Shown piece by piece: positions 10,467 through 20,931 of a stretch of DNA of 64,000 bases; within the stretch, counting starts at the first letter, position 1, and each line of letters opens with the position of its first letter. This stretch comes from Leucosporidium creatinivorum. Lineage: Eukaryota > Basidiomycota > Microbotryomycetes > Leucosporidiales > Leucosporidiaceae. The stretch is taken from NCBI GenBank assembly GCA_001600635.1, contig BCKL01000020.1:372001-436000 (forward strand), in the 5' to 3' direction. Position numbers and translations under genes: made by a program. The notes under the pieces are model-generated. The model did not search any database, was not told the origin of the DNA, and was given only the letters and a program-made list of their open reading frames with translations.

Positions 10467-11755
10467 TCACTCAGGGCGGTCCTGCGTGTAGAGGCGAAGT
10501 CAGTGATTCTCGGCGCCGGAGGGAAAGCCAGCTTGCTCACCTCGTTCCCGTAGAACAGCTCCTCGGTCGTCCACTCCCTTTCGTACAGCACTACTGCTAC
10601 GCCCTTCTCGAGATAAGCGAGCAAAGGGCTTGCTTCAGTCTCTTCGATCTCCTCGGGCTCGACTCCACCGAAGCGCACGACGAGGTCGGGCTTCTTGCGG
10701 CGCTTGAAGCTTTCGCCATACCAGTCGCGCAGGAGCTCGTCGGCAAGGCCGGTAGCTACGATGCTGAATTGAACGATTTGAAGGGATGGCGGCGCGAGGG
10801 TGATCACGTTTGACGTCCACGCCGTGGACTACCGAGAGGCGCTCGAGTTCTCTGAAGCGAGGGAGAAGCTTTTTGATCCACATCAAGTCCTCGGGCGTGT
10901 CCGGGTCGAGGTTCGTCTCGTGCTCCCAGGCGACGAGAGTCTCGGTCGTCGTGCTCCAGGCGGCGATGGCTTCCTCCGGGGGCATGGAGCGCTCAGTGTA
11001 GATCTTGGCTCGTAAGAGTGTCTTCCCTGTTGCGGCGACCATTTTGAGGAGGACGGAAGCATTGTGGCAGAAGATAACGAGGGTGGTGAGGCAGTTAGGC
11101 GTCGAAACGAGAGAGACGGGAGGGGAAGCTTGAGGCGCATCAGGGTCGTAATCGGTAGGCTCCTTCCAGACCCCGCGAAGGATCATTCGCTTCAAGTGAG
11201 GAAGTGAGAGAAGGAAGGGGACGTCGTCCATCTTGAGTACCGAGAGCGAGAGAGTGCGATCGCCGCTGCAAGCGCGAGGGTCGTAGACGAGCGACTGAAG
11301 CTGACGCTCTCCGAGTAGTTGAAGCAAGTCTGCGCGTACAGAGCACTGTATCGTCCCAATGGCGAGGCTCTTGACGTGAGGTGCGCTGGCGAGGGCGTCC
11401 ATGAACGCCGAGGCGATGCGAGTCCTCTCCTCGAGGTTGGACAGATCGAAGCCCGGCCAGCAGGGGCGGGGCGGGGAGAGCACCATGCCGCTGGTACGAG
11501 AGGTGAGCTCTGGCGCAGTTTGAGAGGTGCGGACGTAGAGCCGAGCTTGGTCGAGGGTGCGAAGGTCGATGGAGAAGTAGAGGACTCGCTGGGCGGGGAA
11601 GGTCCAGGTTTTGCAAACGGTGCAGGGGGATCTGATGGTGGAGGTATCCGAACGAATCCACTCTTCGTCGAGCTCGGAGCTAGGGCTGTCGAGCAGTGCG
11701 GACCATTCGAAGACGAGGAGAAGGATGTCACCGGGGAGGAAAGCGGCTGAGATTC
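10467..11755 (-). CDS. F-box/LRR-like protein, with an apparent frameshift
   Basis: An F-box-like start (LPGDILLLVFEWSALLDS) follows a CAG acceptor at about 11756. Leucine-patterned repeats follow, such as PHVKSLAIGTIQ, DVPFLLSLPHLKRMIL and LERLSVVHGVDV, as in substrate-receptor subunits of SCF ubiquitin ligases. Near base 10810 the coding frame jumps: the good frame continues as VITLAPPSLQIVQFSIVATG, but one extra A in a run of three (TTT on the plus strand, 10809-10811) is needed to explain the shift. No intron with sensible signals restores the frame. A likely last intron (10540-10482, GTGAGC...CAG) leads to TGA at 10469-10467. The 5' end is unclear: splice signals continue up to about 12150, but I find no convincing ATG. 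Either a decaying gene or a sequencing error. Confidence 0.5.
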
Positions 11756-12879
11756 GGCGGAGGGGAGAGGTCAGCTTTGGAGTCTTTCAAAGCCTGTCAT
11801 TCATACAGCCCTGCTCCTGTACGTCTACGCTACACCCGAGACGCAAAGCGAGAACTCACCCTGCAGCAAAACAGACGCACGAGCCGGTCGAAGCTCGTCA
11901 GCGCTTGCTCTTTCTGCAGCGGAGCAGAGCGCACAGCGCTCACATTGCAGTTGTCGTTCGCGTTGCGCAGTGCAGTAGCAACAGCTTCCTCTCCTACAGC
12001 AGTACCAGCAGCGACGAGCGATCCTTCCTCCGACTCCTCGAGGCGAGGAGAGCTGAGCGACCTGTCGAGAGCGAGCGAGATGAGAGCTGTAGGGGAGCAC
12101 AAGTAAGGTCAGCAGTGAGCTTCCATTGCGCCCTATATCTCACACTCACCTGCAGCGACGAGTCGAGACACGAAGCGACGAAGTGAGCGAGAAGTGGGAG
12201 AGAAAGAGAGAGGGCAGCCAATCGACGAAGGAGAGCTCGGTCGAGGGGGGCTTCGGCGTAAGGCTACCAAGGTGCAGAAGCGAAAAGTGGTGCTCAAACG
12301 ACTCTGCTACATCTCTGCAGCCCTGAGAGACTCATTCTCACTCCCGACACCCCTCTCCGCTCTCGAACCCCGAGCTGCTCAAACGTCCGTCTGCTCCTTG
12401 CTCTCCCGCCATCACTTGCTCGTCTCGCTCGTTTCGCCCTCTTCGACAGCTCGCTCAACTAAGACAGGACTACAGCTCGCTGGTACACCTCTTTACACCT
12501 CGCCTCTTCGCTCGCCGCTGCTGGATCGCCCGTCGTTGGTAGCTCAAGGAGAAGAGAGACGCTCGCTGTGCTGAGACGAGACGCTCTGCAGCTCCTAGCT
12601 AAGAGTCGACTATTCCTGTTGAAGGTGAGGGTCACATGCTCTCTGATGATGACGAGAGGATTCGGTGTGGCTTGGAGATGGTTAGAGAGAAGCGCTGGCC
12701 GGAGAACAAGAGAGGGAGGCTCGAACTGGCCGGTGGCAGGGTGTTCACGGTCGAGGGAGACTGACGCGCTACGAACAGGCGACAATATAACCTGAGAGCT
12801 GACCCTTTTCCTTCCGATAGCTACACCCCTCCCATCGCCTTGCCCTCGACCGAACGCCGAGCTCAAAGCCTCTGCCGAA
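11756..12879. other. 1.1-kb gap between two divergent F-box-like genes
   Basis: Probably holds the 5' exons, introns and promoters of both neighbours. On the minus strand, acceptor CTACAG and donor GTGAGT signals around 12083-12150 and 11870 fit 5' exons of the gene to the left, one of them open and Ala/Leu/Arg-rich. On the plus strand, a GCTGACC branch-like site and GATAG acceptor near 12800-12822 fit a 5' UTR intron of the gene to the right. No independent gene recognised. Confidence 0.4.
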
Positions 12880-14254
12880 ATGGCCGTCATTTAAGACCTT
12901 CCGCCCGAGCTCCTTATTCGCATCCTGGACCTCGGCACAGAAGACGTCCACGTAGATCCCATCACTTGTCGACAGGAGCTGAAAACCTACCTCTCCTGCA
13001 CCGCCCTCGTCGCTCGGAGCTGGCGAGCTCCATCGCAGGCGCTCCTCTCGTCGCGCTTCGAAACCTACGGAGATGCGACATGGCGGAGGTATCTCAGGGC
13101 GCTTATGATGCCAGACGGGATCCGCTTGCGGCGCATGAAGCGGTTGGACCTCGGCGGCTGGCATGTCGAAGGGGGCGGGAGTCCGGCGGAACAGCTCGCT
13201 CTTCTTGCTCGGCATGAGGTCGATCTGCAAGAGCTATACGTCTTTGAGCAACGTTTGATGGATTTGAGTGAGGTTCATTGGCCGCTCTTGCAAGGTGAGT
13301 ACCCTCCTACTTATTTAAAGCGAGATCAAGCTGAACCTCTCCTGCGCCAAAGGTCTCCGAGCCTTATGGCTGGGGACGGAGGTCCAGCCAACTTCCAGTC
13401 CAACTCGTGTTCTATCTCTGGAGACCCTCCAGCTTATCATCAACGGCTCCGCGTTCACCCAGCTCCCCTCCTTCCTTATTCCCCTTTCCGCCGTAGCCCC
13501 TCGCCTTACCCGCCTTGAGCTCACTCTCTGGCATGCTCTGGGTGAAGGGCTCGAGGCCCCGTTGAGGGAGGTAGCCTCTCAGTTAAGATACCTCAAGATC
13601 GAGTGCCACCCGATGAAATCTCTGGGACGCATCGGCTCCAACGGCGGCACCTTCTTCTTCGAGCGCTTCCTCCCTGCCTGCACGTCCCTCACCACCCTCG
13701 ACCTGTGCGACATCACCTCGTCCGATGTCCTGTTCCTGGTAGGCTTCCTCTCGGCTCCACTCGTACTGATGAGGGTTGGTCTAAGCCGTCGCTCGCCGGA
13801 CAAGGCGGAGGAGACCAGGGTCATCGCCGACCTTACCGCCCTCCTCGCCTGTCCTCGGTTGTCGAGGTTGAAGCGCTGGAGATTGTACGAAGCGGATATC
13901 TACTCTGTAGGCGCTTTTAAGACTGTGCGCTGGTGGGAAGAGTGGAAACAAGCCTGCCGAGCCCGAGGAATCGAGCCTCGCGACGACCGACGCTACTTCA
14001 CCGGAGAGTCCCCGCTCTTCTCTGCGCTCTTCGAAAAAGCACTGACCTATCGCTGTCTCTGCAGACTAGTTCTACAGAGCTTCACGGCGAGCACGACGGC
14101 AGCTCGGCGACAATCTGCTCGACCCGCCCGAGGGCGACGCGTGTGGAGGAGAACGAGGAAGCTAGCCGCTTGCTTTGCCTGCGATACCAGCTTTCTACCC
14201 AATTCGAAGCTCTGCGAGCAGCGAGAGAGAGCTAGCGAACTCTGCCGAACTTGA
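12880..14254 (+). CDS. F-box/LRR-like protein, with an in-frame stop before the F-box
   Basis: Translation from the well-placed ATG at 12880 gives only M-A-V-I before a TAA at 12892-12894. The same frame then reads DLPPELLIRILDLG, a clear F-box start, then YLSCTALVARSWRAPSQALL. Leu-patterned repeats follow (MKRLDLGGWHVEG, VDLQELYVFEQRLMDLSEVH). After an intron (about 13293-13351, GTGAGT...CAAAG) come GLRALWLGTEVQ, LTRLELTLWHALGEG, FLPACTSLTTLDLCDITSSD and RLSRLKRWRLYEADIYSV. This is the family pattern of an SCF substrate receptor. The next in-frame ATG (13105) would drop the F-box. The C-terminal end is uncertain: a branch-like and CTGCAG signal near 14045-14065 may mark another intron. It may be a broken or alternatively started gene, and it is divergent from a second damaged F-box-like gene. 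Confidence 0.5.
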
Positions 14255-14334
14255 TTCTCTCCTCGGAAGCTCAGCTTCGCGACAGCTGCGCCTCTGCCGT
14301 AACGAGCAAAGGTTACACGCAACATCGTTTCAAG

Positions 14335-16147
14335 TTAATACCTCGGCCTCTTATCGTCTCCGTAGCCTCCGCCTGGAGGGCCCTGATCAGCATAAGGCCG
14401 CTTCTCTCCACCGAACGGCGCTGGAAGACCCTGAGGTGCACCGCGGTTGCCGTAGCCCGAGTCGGGTCCGTTTTGGCCCTGTGTACGAATAGGAAGGTCA
14501 GATAAGGGCGGAAAGAGAGCGCAGGAAGCGCAAGACGAACCTGGAAACCTCCTCCCGGCGCTCCCGAGTTGTACCCTCCCCTGCCTCCAAAGCCTCCACC
14601 CCGATCGTTCCCAAATCCACCACGATCCCCTCCTCCTGAGTTGAACCCTCCCGGTGCACCGTACGCGCCCCTTCCTCCCGCGAACCCTGCGCCTTGAGGA
14701 GGGCCGCCGAAATTGCTGCCTGGTGGGCCAAAGTTTCCCCTTGGTGGTCCGCCAAAGTTTCCGCCTTGCTGGAAGCCACCTCGGAAGTTACCGCCTTGCT
14801 GAAAGCCACCGCGGTCGCCACCTATCGGAGCGAGAGAGAGGTGCGAAGAGAGAGGCGAAGAGGGAGAGGCGCGAGGGAGAAGCGAAAGCGATGTAGATGG
14901 TAGCGAGAGTAAAGATGAGAGAGAGTGGAGGAGAAGGGCGAGAAGATGGTGAAAGAAAGCCGAAAGTCAGCGAAAGATCTAACGGCAAGAGCGCCGAGCG
15001 CCGAAACGAGACGAAAAGTACCGAAACCTCCTCGCCCGCCGAAACCACCACGCTGCACGAAACCGCCGCGTCCCCCTCCTCGACCGCCGAATCCACCACG
15101 CATCGGTGGTGCAGCGAAGGCTGGCTCGGGGACTGCGAAAGTGCAAGTCAGTTCTCGGCGTGCAGAACGACTGAACGCGACGTGGCTCACCAAACACGGC
15201 CTTCTTGGGGCGACCACCAAGTCCACCTGCCAGGCGACGAGGCTTCCAGCCCTTGACGGTACGCCCTCGGTCGACGTCAATGAGGAGGCGCTTGTTCATG
15301 AGCTTGAGTCCCTCGGCGTCCTTGTAGGCGGCTGTAAGACAAACAGGGTCAGCACCATGTCACTAGCAGTATCCGTAAACATAGAGCCCACCCTTCATGT
15401 CCCTCTCCCTCTCGTACACGAGGAAAGCGTAGCCTCGACTCTTGCCGTCCTTGTTGCGAACGAGGCGAATCCGCTCCAGAGGGCCGTACATCTCGAACTC
15501 GCGGCGGAGATCCGACTCGGTGAGCTCGTAAGGTAGACGAGCAACGAAGAGGGTCTTGTAGGGGTCTCCAACGATCTCCTCGTCCTCGGCAGGGTTGTCT
15601 GTTTGCGGTTGAAGAGCAGAACGGGTCAGCTACAGCTCGGTACGCGGGAGCAGAAGCATGTAGGGAGATGCAACGTACAGCTCTTTATGCCTTCTGCCAA
15701 GTCCTTCTCCTGCTTCTTCTGCTTGAGCTCCCGCCTGGCCTTGATGCGCTCGTTGACGGGCAAGGTGGTGATCAGGTCGTCCTCCTTCTTGACGACCTTG
15801 GCTCCGGCCTTGTCTTCCCCTTCCTCCTTCGTATCCTGCTCCCCATTCACCGGCTTGACCTCGTCCTCGCCGTCGGGATTCTCGCCCTTCTCGAACGCCT
15901 TATTCTCTGCTGCTTCCTTCTCCTCGCGGATCAGCTTGAGCGTGTCGTACACGCCAAGGGTGGGAGGTTTCCGTGCGAGTGATTTGAGAGGTACATCGGG
16001 GTCTCGGCCGACGGGTTTGAGGTAAGGCAGGGGAGCTCGAGGGGCGAAGAGGCGGAGGAGCTGGGGCGGCAGAAGATGGGACTGCGTAGAGGACTAGTTA
16101 GCGAGCTGTAGGGCATCGCATCAGTCTCTGGAACTCACCCCGACCAT
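14335..16147 (-). CDS. SNP1: U1 snRNP 70-kDa protein (U1-70K)
   Basis: Binds stem-loop I of U1 snRNA and helps define 5' splice sites in the nucleus. The N-terminus fits U1-70K: after the short first exon (M-V-G) it reads [19 protein letters not shown] and then a charged region. The RRM has RNP2 [10 protein letters not shown] and RNP1 SRGYAFLVY, with [17 protein letters not shown] between. It continues [19 protein letters not shown] and [14 protein letters not shown], the segment that follows the RRM in this family. The tail is Arg/Gly/Gln-rich (RGGF, GGFQQGG and similar), replacing the Arg-Asp/Glu-Ser tail of animals, and ends GDDKRPRY. About six introns. Start ATG 16147-16145 is interrupted three codons later by an intron. 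An essential factor is expected in this intron-dense genome. Confidence 0.9.
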
Positions 16148-16253
16148 TTCGCTGAGTTGAGGGTGCTTTCGAGCGAGTTGGCGGAGCTCAAGAGTCGCGC
16201 CAAGTCAGCTCGGGGCTTGCTCTCCTGCCAGCATCTCGTCTCGCTTCTCAACC

Positions 16254-17368
16254 ATGAAGTATTCGCTCGCTACACCCTTGGTATTTCTTGGACTTGCTGG
16301 CTCGGCTCTAGCTGGGCTCGAGGATGCGAAGTTCAGTGTGAGCCCCCCTCAGCATCTATCCCGACGTGTTCTTGCACTCGCTGACCGGCAGAATCACCTG
16401 CAGACCGTCCTTACATCCAAGAACTTTGATCATGTTATCGCTTCTCAGTCGGAGGGAACCCTTGTAGCTTTCTTTGCTCCCTGGGTGAGTCTACAGAACT
16501 GCTTCCCGGCTCCGCCTCGTCAGCGCTGACCGATTCCCTTACCATCGCCGAACACCGCCCTGCGTCCACTCGCAACCACTCATCACCATTTCTACATGCT
16601 CCATATATCAGTGCGGCCACTGCAAATCGCTCGAGCCGACCTGGACCAAGATCGCCGAAGCCTTTGACGGAGATGACCGCTGCAAGGTCGCTCACCTCAA
16701 CGCCGACGAGGCCTCCGCCAAACCCCTCGCTTCGCAGTATGGCGTATCCGGATTTCCCACCATCAAGTTCATCCCATCGGGAGGACGCCCCGTTCAGGAT
16801 TACGCTGGACAGAGGAATGAGGAGGCCTTCCTTTCCTTTTTGAACGAGAAGTGTGGTACCCACCGAACTTCTGGAGGTGGATTGTCCCAGCTTGTGAGTC
16901 AAGCCTTCAATTGCCTGCTCCCAGCTCGCCGCTGACCTCTCCCGCTCTTCGCAGGCCGGCCGGATCCCTTCGCTCGACTCGCTCGCGTCGACCTACTTCG
17001 CTCCCACCGCCACCCGCCCCACCCTCCTCGAGTCGGCCTCGGCACTCGCTTCCTCTCTCACCGACAAGTCCTCCGAGATGGCGTCGTACTACATCAAGGT
17101 CATGACCAAGTGGTCGGAGGCCACCTCCCTCGCCGACGCTCAGGCGTGGATTGCCAAGGAGACCGAGAGGCTCGGAAAGCTCGCTAGTCGCAAGGGAACG
17201 ATTGCGGGCAAGAAACTCGACGAATTGAAGATGAAGCAAAACGTGAGTTGACCTTACGGAGCTTGTTCGAGCCGAGCTGACCTTTCGCCGTCGCAGATCC
17301 TCGCTGCTTTCCACTACGTCGAGGCCAAGGCTGAGGAGGTCGTCGACCGTATCAAGGAGGAGCTTTGA
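16254..17368 (+). CDS. Protein disulfide isomerase, one thioredoxin domain plus ERp29-type C domain
   Basis: Forms and shuffles disulfide bonds in proteins folding in the ER. Signal peptide MKYSLATPLVFLGLAGSALA, then a single thioredoxin domain. It has FDHVIASQSEGTLVAFFAPW, the active site CGHC, VAHLNADEASAKPLASQYGV, and the cis-proline in GFPTIKFIPSGG. A C-terminal helical domain follows (YFAPTATRPTLLESASALA, YYIKVMTKWSEA, AFHYVEAKAEEVVDRI), as in ERp38/TigA-type enzymes. Those usually carry two thioredoxin domains; only one is present here. The protein ends KEEL. That could act as a weak ER-retention signal of the KDEL type, which is my inference. Four introns, one falling directly before CGHC. 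The first intron has two possible acceptors, so the residues just after the signal peptide are uncertain. Confidence 0.85.
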
Positions 17369-17516
17369 GCGTACATATAGCCTTGTGCCGGCTCTTGGGA
17401 AATCGCAAAAGGATTTCGACTTCCACTCGGCTCTCGACGGATCCGAGAACGGCTGTAAAGCGAGGCTTTGTATGATTACACCCCGACACGCTGCCTCTAA
17501 ATTACTCCTGCTCCTT

Positions 17517-20026
17517 TTACAGCCCCGCGTGCTTACTCTTCTCCCTCAGCTTCTGCCCGTACCGCTTGAAGATGAACGGAATCGGGGCAAGGCAGAGGCA
17601 GATGCCGGCGAGCAGGGAGGTCGCGCCCTGTACCGTGAGCGTGTGGTACATCTGGAGCGAGAAGAGTGGGAAGAGACCGCCGAGCAGCGCTCGTGAAGCC
17701 ATCCCAGCGGCGAGGGCGGAGGCGGCGGTGGAGACTGCGAGGGCGAGGAAGGAGTGTCGAGAGAGGTCAGGGAGGGAACAGCAGGATCAGCTTCGATGAG
17801 AGCAGGTGGGCTTGAACGAGAGCTCCAACTTACGCATGTTATCGATGAGGTATGGTATGAAGGCCGTGAAGATGAGGAGCATGGACATGCCGAACAGGAG
17901 CTCGGCGAAGCATGGGACGAGAAAGTGGATGTGAGGGAAGGGTGCGGTCCACGCGAAGATGAAGAGGGAGCTATCGGTGAGGTTCAGACGTCAGTTAGGG
18001 CTCTCCACGCTGTGGACCAGTCGAAGCAGCTCACATGGGAGCAAGAATGGCCCCTGGGTAGGCGAGGGTAAGCCGAGCCTCGGGCGGGGTCTTCTCCCCT
18101 CGATCTGCTGCTGCCTTGGCCGCCTTGAGGTAGGACCGGTCTGTGATGGAAATCCGGTCAGCTTCAAAGGCTCAGCTTGGCCCCAAGAAGGCTGTGGTGC
18201 GTCGGCTGCTGGGCCGAAGCAGGTCCGACTCACTGCCAACGGTTGCGAGAAGGATGCAGGCCAGGAGGAAGCCGATGCCGAGGGAGATGTCTAAAGGTGG
18301 AAAAGTGTCTTAGCACCGCTCTGTACCGGAGCGAGTCGCTCTTGCGTACAGGTCAAGCCATACGAGGTGGACTTCATGCCGCGCTTCTCCAGGTAGACGA
18401 CGGTGAAGGCCTCGAAGAATCCGTAAAGACAGCCGTACAGGAGTGAGAGGAAGACACAGACAAGTGTGACGAGCGGTTCTGCAGCGTGGTAGAGCGAAGG
18501 GCGAGTCAGCAAGTAGTTCTTCCGTGCTGAAAGAGCCGACAATCGAACGCCGAGACCGAGAAAGAGCGTAGACTGGCGGCGAGGGTATGTAGCCCTCCCG
18601 GACCTTGACAGCGAGAAGATGACACGGGACGAACTTGGAGCTCACCGGTGAAGAGGTACACAATGGGACGAGCCAGAGCGACTTTGTAGACGGCGACGAC
18701 CTGCCTCGCCGACAGCGCCGGCGGAGCGTTTCCCTCCTTCTTGATCCTCCACTTGAGCAGGGTTGGTCCGTGCGTCTCGGGCACGAAGAAGACAAGGACC
18801 GACATGATGCCGGAGAAGATGGCCATCACACGCAAATTCCAGCGAAAGCCGATGTCGGTTTGGATGAAGCTGCTGCACAGGGGGCCTGCGGCGGGGCCAC
18901 CGAAGGCCATGAGCGCATCTATATCACATAAAAGGATGTTCAGTACGGCATGCTACGACCCCAGGGCCGACCGACGCACAGAGGATCGAGTAGGGACCAC
19001 GCTCGGCGAGCGAGGTGTAGTCGCCAATTCTGCGAGAGGTGCAGGGCTCAGCAGCGTTTGCTGCTCAGAAAAGGTAATCACTCACGATGCAGGTACATTG
19101 TTGATGGAGGCAGAGCCGAAGAAGCCGATCAAGAAGCGAAAGACGAGGAGACCGCCAGCGTTCGGCGCAAAGGCGGCGCCAAAAGAGAACGCTGTGTAGA
19201 AGACGCCAGTGACGATGTAGACGAGGCGACGACCGAGCAGCTCTGAAGCGGGACCGAATAGCAATGGCCCTGCAGCGAAGCCGAAGCTGAAGGGAGAAGA
19301 CGGAGGGGGTCAGCCGACAGCCAACGGCGAGCAACATCCGAGCTCTGTCACAGCTGGGGAGAGACCGCTCGAGGAGCTGGAGGCAAGCAAACTTACACCA
19401 TCAACGAGACACCGAGGATGGCCGCCTCTTGCCCAATATGGAAGCGAGCCTCGATAGCTCGGAGCGAGGCGACCTGGGCCGAGCAGGGACGTGAGCAGGC
19501 ATAGAGATGTCAAGAGGGTGGTGTGACCTACATAGGCGGTCGAAGAGTATGTCAGGGAAAGTACCCATATGCAGAGGGTGAAGTTGATGAGCTGTGAGAA
19601 GTGCAGAGCGAGATTAGCTGGGAGATGTGGGGCTCGGCGCCCGTTTCGACTTACCAGCTTCTTGCCAGTGGACCAGTTCTTCGGGTCTGGTGGTAGCGAT
19701 GGGGAATCAGTATATGAAGGCGTCGCTGAGAATACCCAACACTCACTCTCAGGATCATCATGAGCCAAGGTAGCCGGCAAGCTCGAGTGCCCCGCTTGCG
19801 CCGAAGCAGGCGTACTGTTCTTCTCCAGCGAGTCGACATGGTGTCCCGGACCTTTCTGAGGTAAAACGGTACTTTGAAGCTGCCGCTCGAGGTCCAAATC
19901 GCCCGCGTAGTCCGCTGTCTCGACGCTTGAGTGTGAGGGAGCCTTTTCGAGAGGCTGCAAACCGCCTGCATGAGGAGAATCGGCCAGTGTCAAGGCAGTA
20001 TCGGTGGACGCAGTAGTAGGATTCAT
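17517..20026 (-). CDS. MFS transporter, DHA1 (drug:H+ antiporter-1) type
   Basis: A plasma- or vacuolar-membrane exporter driven by protons; family members move polyamines, drugs or toxins. The long cytosolic N-terminus (about 95 residues) is rich in Ser, Thr and acidic residues, then DPKNWSTGKKL leads into TM1. Motif A reads FGPASELLGRRLVYIVTG. The family segment after TM6 is FVPETHGPTLLKWRIKKEG, found in many fungal DHA1 proteins. Further segments include LLVFRFLIGFFGSASINNVP, ALMAFGGPAAGPLCSSFI and LLYGCLYGFFEAFTVVYLEK. Twelve membrane spans are expected; I count at least eleven over about ten exons. Start ATG at 20026-20024, stop TAA at 17519-17517. The substrate cannot be told from sequence. 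Divergent from the SUR7-like gene. Confidence 0.88.
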
Positions 20027-20931
20027 GTTTGAGTTGTGTACGCAGGAAAGAGAGGAGAGACTCGCTTTAGCCTTTCCATTCGACCTCGACGCGAGGCTCG
20101 GCTCAGTCAGCGCCGGCTCGCTTCGGTCGAAGGGAGAGCGATGGCCGCCTTCTATATAGCTACACTGTGCTCTTAAGATCAGTCAACTTCACTCTAGACT
20201 CAGATCCCGCGGCGAACGAGGTAGGAGCAGCGAGCGTAGGCCTCTTTACTCCCTCCGGCGAGGCTCGGCGCCGGCTTTGAACTCCTTACGAGCCTCCCCT
20301 GCGGGCTAGTGGGCGCCAGGTGTTCCACAGAAGCGAGGTTCGAAGTGCCCAAAGCTACAGCTACTGGTACTGATTTCGTAGAAGTCGATCCTGTCCGCTT
20401 AAAGCAGGTCGAACCTGCGCCGAGCATTTGAGTCGTCGAAAATGAGCCGCTCCAAAGACCTGGTTCGCTAATTTACGTAGAAACTTGGGGGAGCTATCAC
20501 GCTACAGCGCACCATCTGTCTCTCAGCGAGACGTCCATCATGCGGCAACTTCTGGCAACTTCTCCCCATTCGGCGATCTCTCTCAGCGTCTCCCACTCCC
20601 GTATTTTCGGGTGTAGCCCAATATTTGGAGATCCGCCAACGTCATGCGGTGACGACCGACGAGAAGCTCTTCAAAACGGCCCAGGCGCCAGATGACGAGG
20701 GGTACAGAGTGAATCTCGAGGACTTCGCAGGTTGCTCTTTTGCACAACACATCTCCAGCAACAAGAGTGAGTAGTCTGAACACCGCCTCAGCCTGCACCG
20801 CCCCGACAGCTGGGCGCGAATCGCAGCACCTCCGCTCAGTGCGATCGAGAAGCTGACGTTCGCGCGAAGCAGACAAGTTCTCTCCCTCCTCCTTACTCTC
20901 TCAACCTCGTCCTCGACACTTCAAGTACAGA
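20027..20931. other. 900-base divergent promoter region
   Basis: Lies between the starts of the MFS transporter and the SUR7/PalI-like gene. It holds a tandem pair of the 10-mer GGCAACTTCT (20544-20563). A minus-strand open frame of about 97 codons (20583-20876) looks partly protein-like but starts at a non-ATG codon and matches nothing I know. The GC-rich part near 20260-20340 has TRNA-box-like words that do not form a tRNA. No supported gene. Confidence 0.5.

Noticed and set aside
12640-12765. TGATGA and CTGA words hinting at a C/D snoRNA
   Set aside because: The words are common, the spacing is long, and there is no terminal stem; CTGAC is also the usual branch-site word in this genome.
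20300-20350. A-box- and B-box-like words (GGGCTAGTGGG, GGTTCGAAGTG) hinting at a tRNA
   Set aside because: The A-box spacing is wrong and no acceptor or anticodon stems can be folded around them.
20583-20876. Minus-strand open frame of about 97 codons that looks partly protein-like
   Set aside because: No ATG, no recognised domain, no splice context, and it sits in a divergent promoter. Could be a chance frame or a very old remnant.
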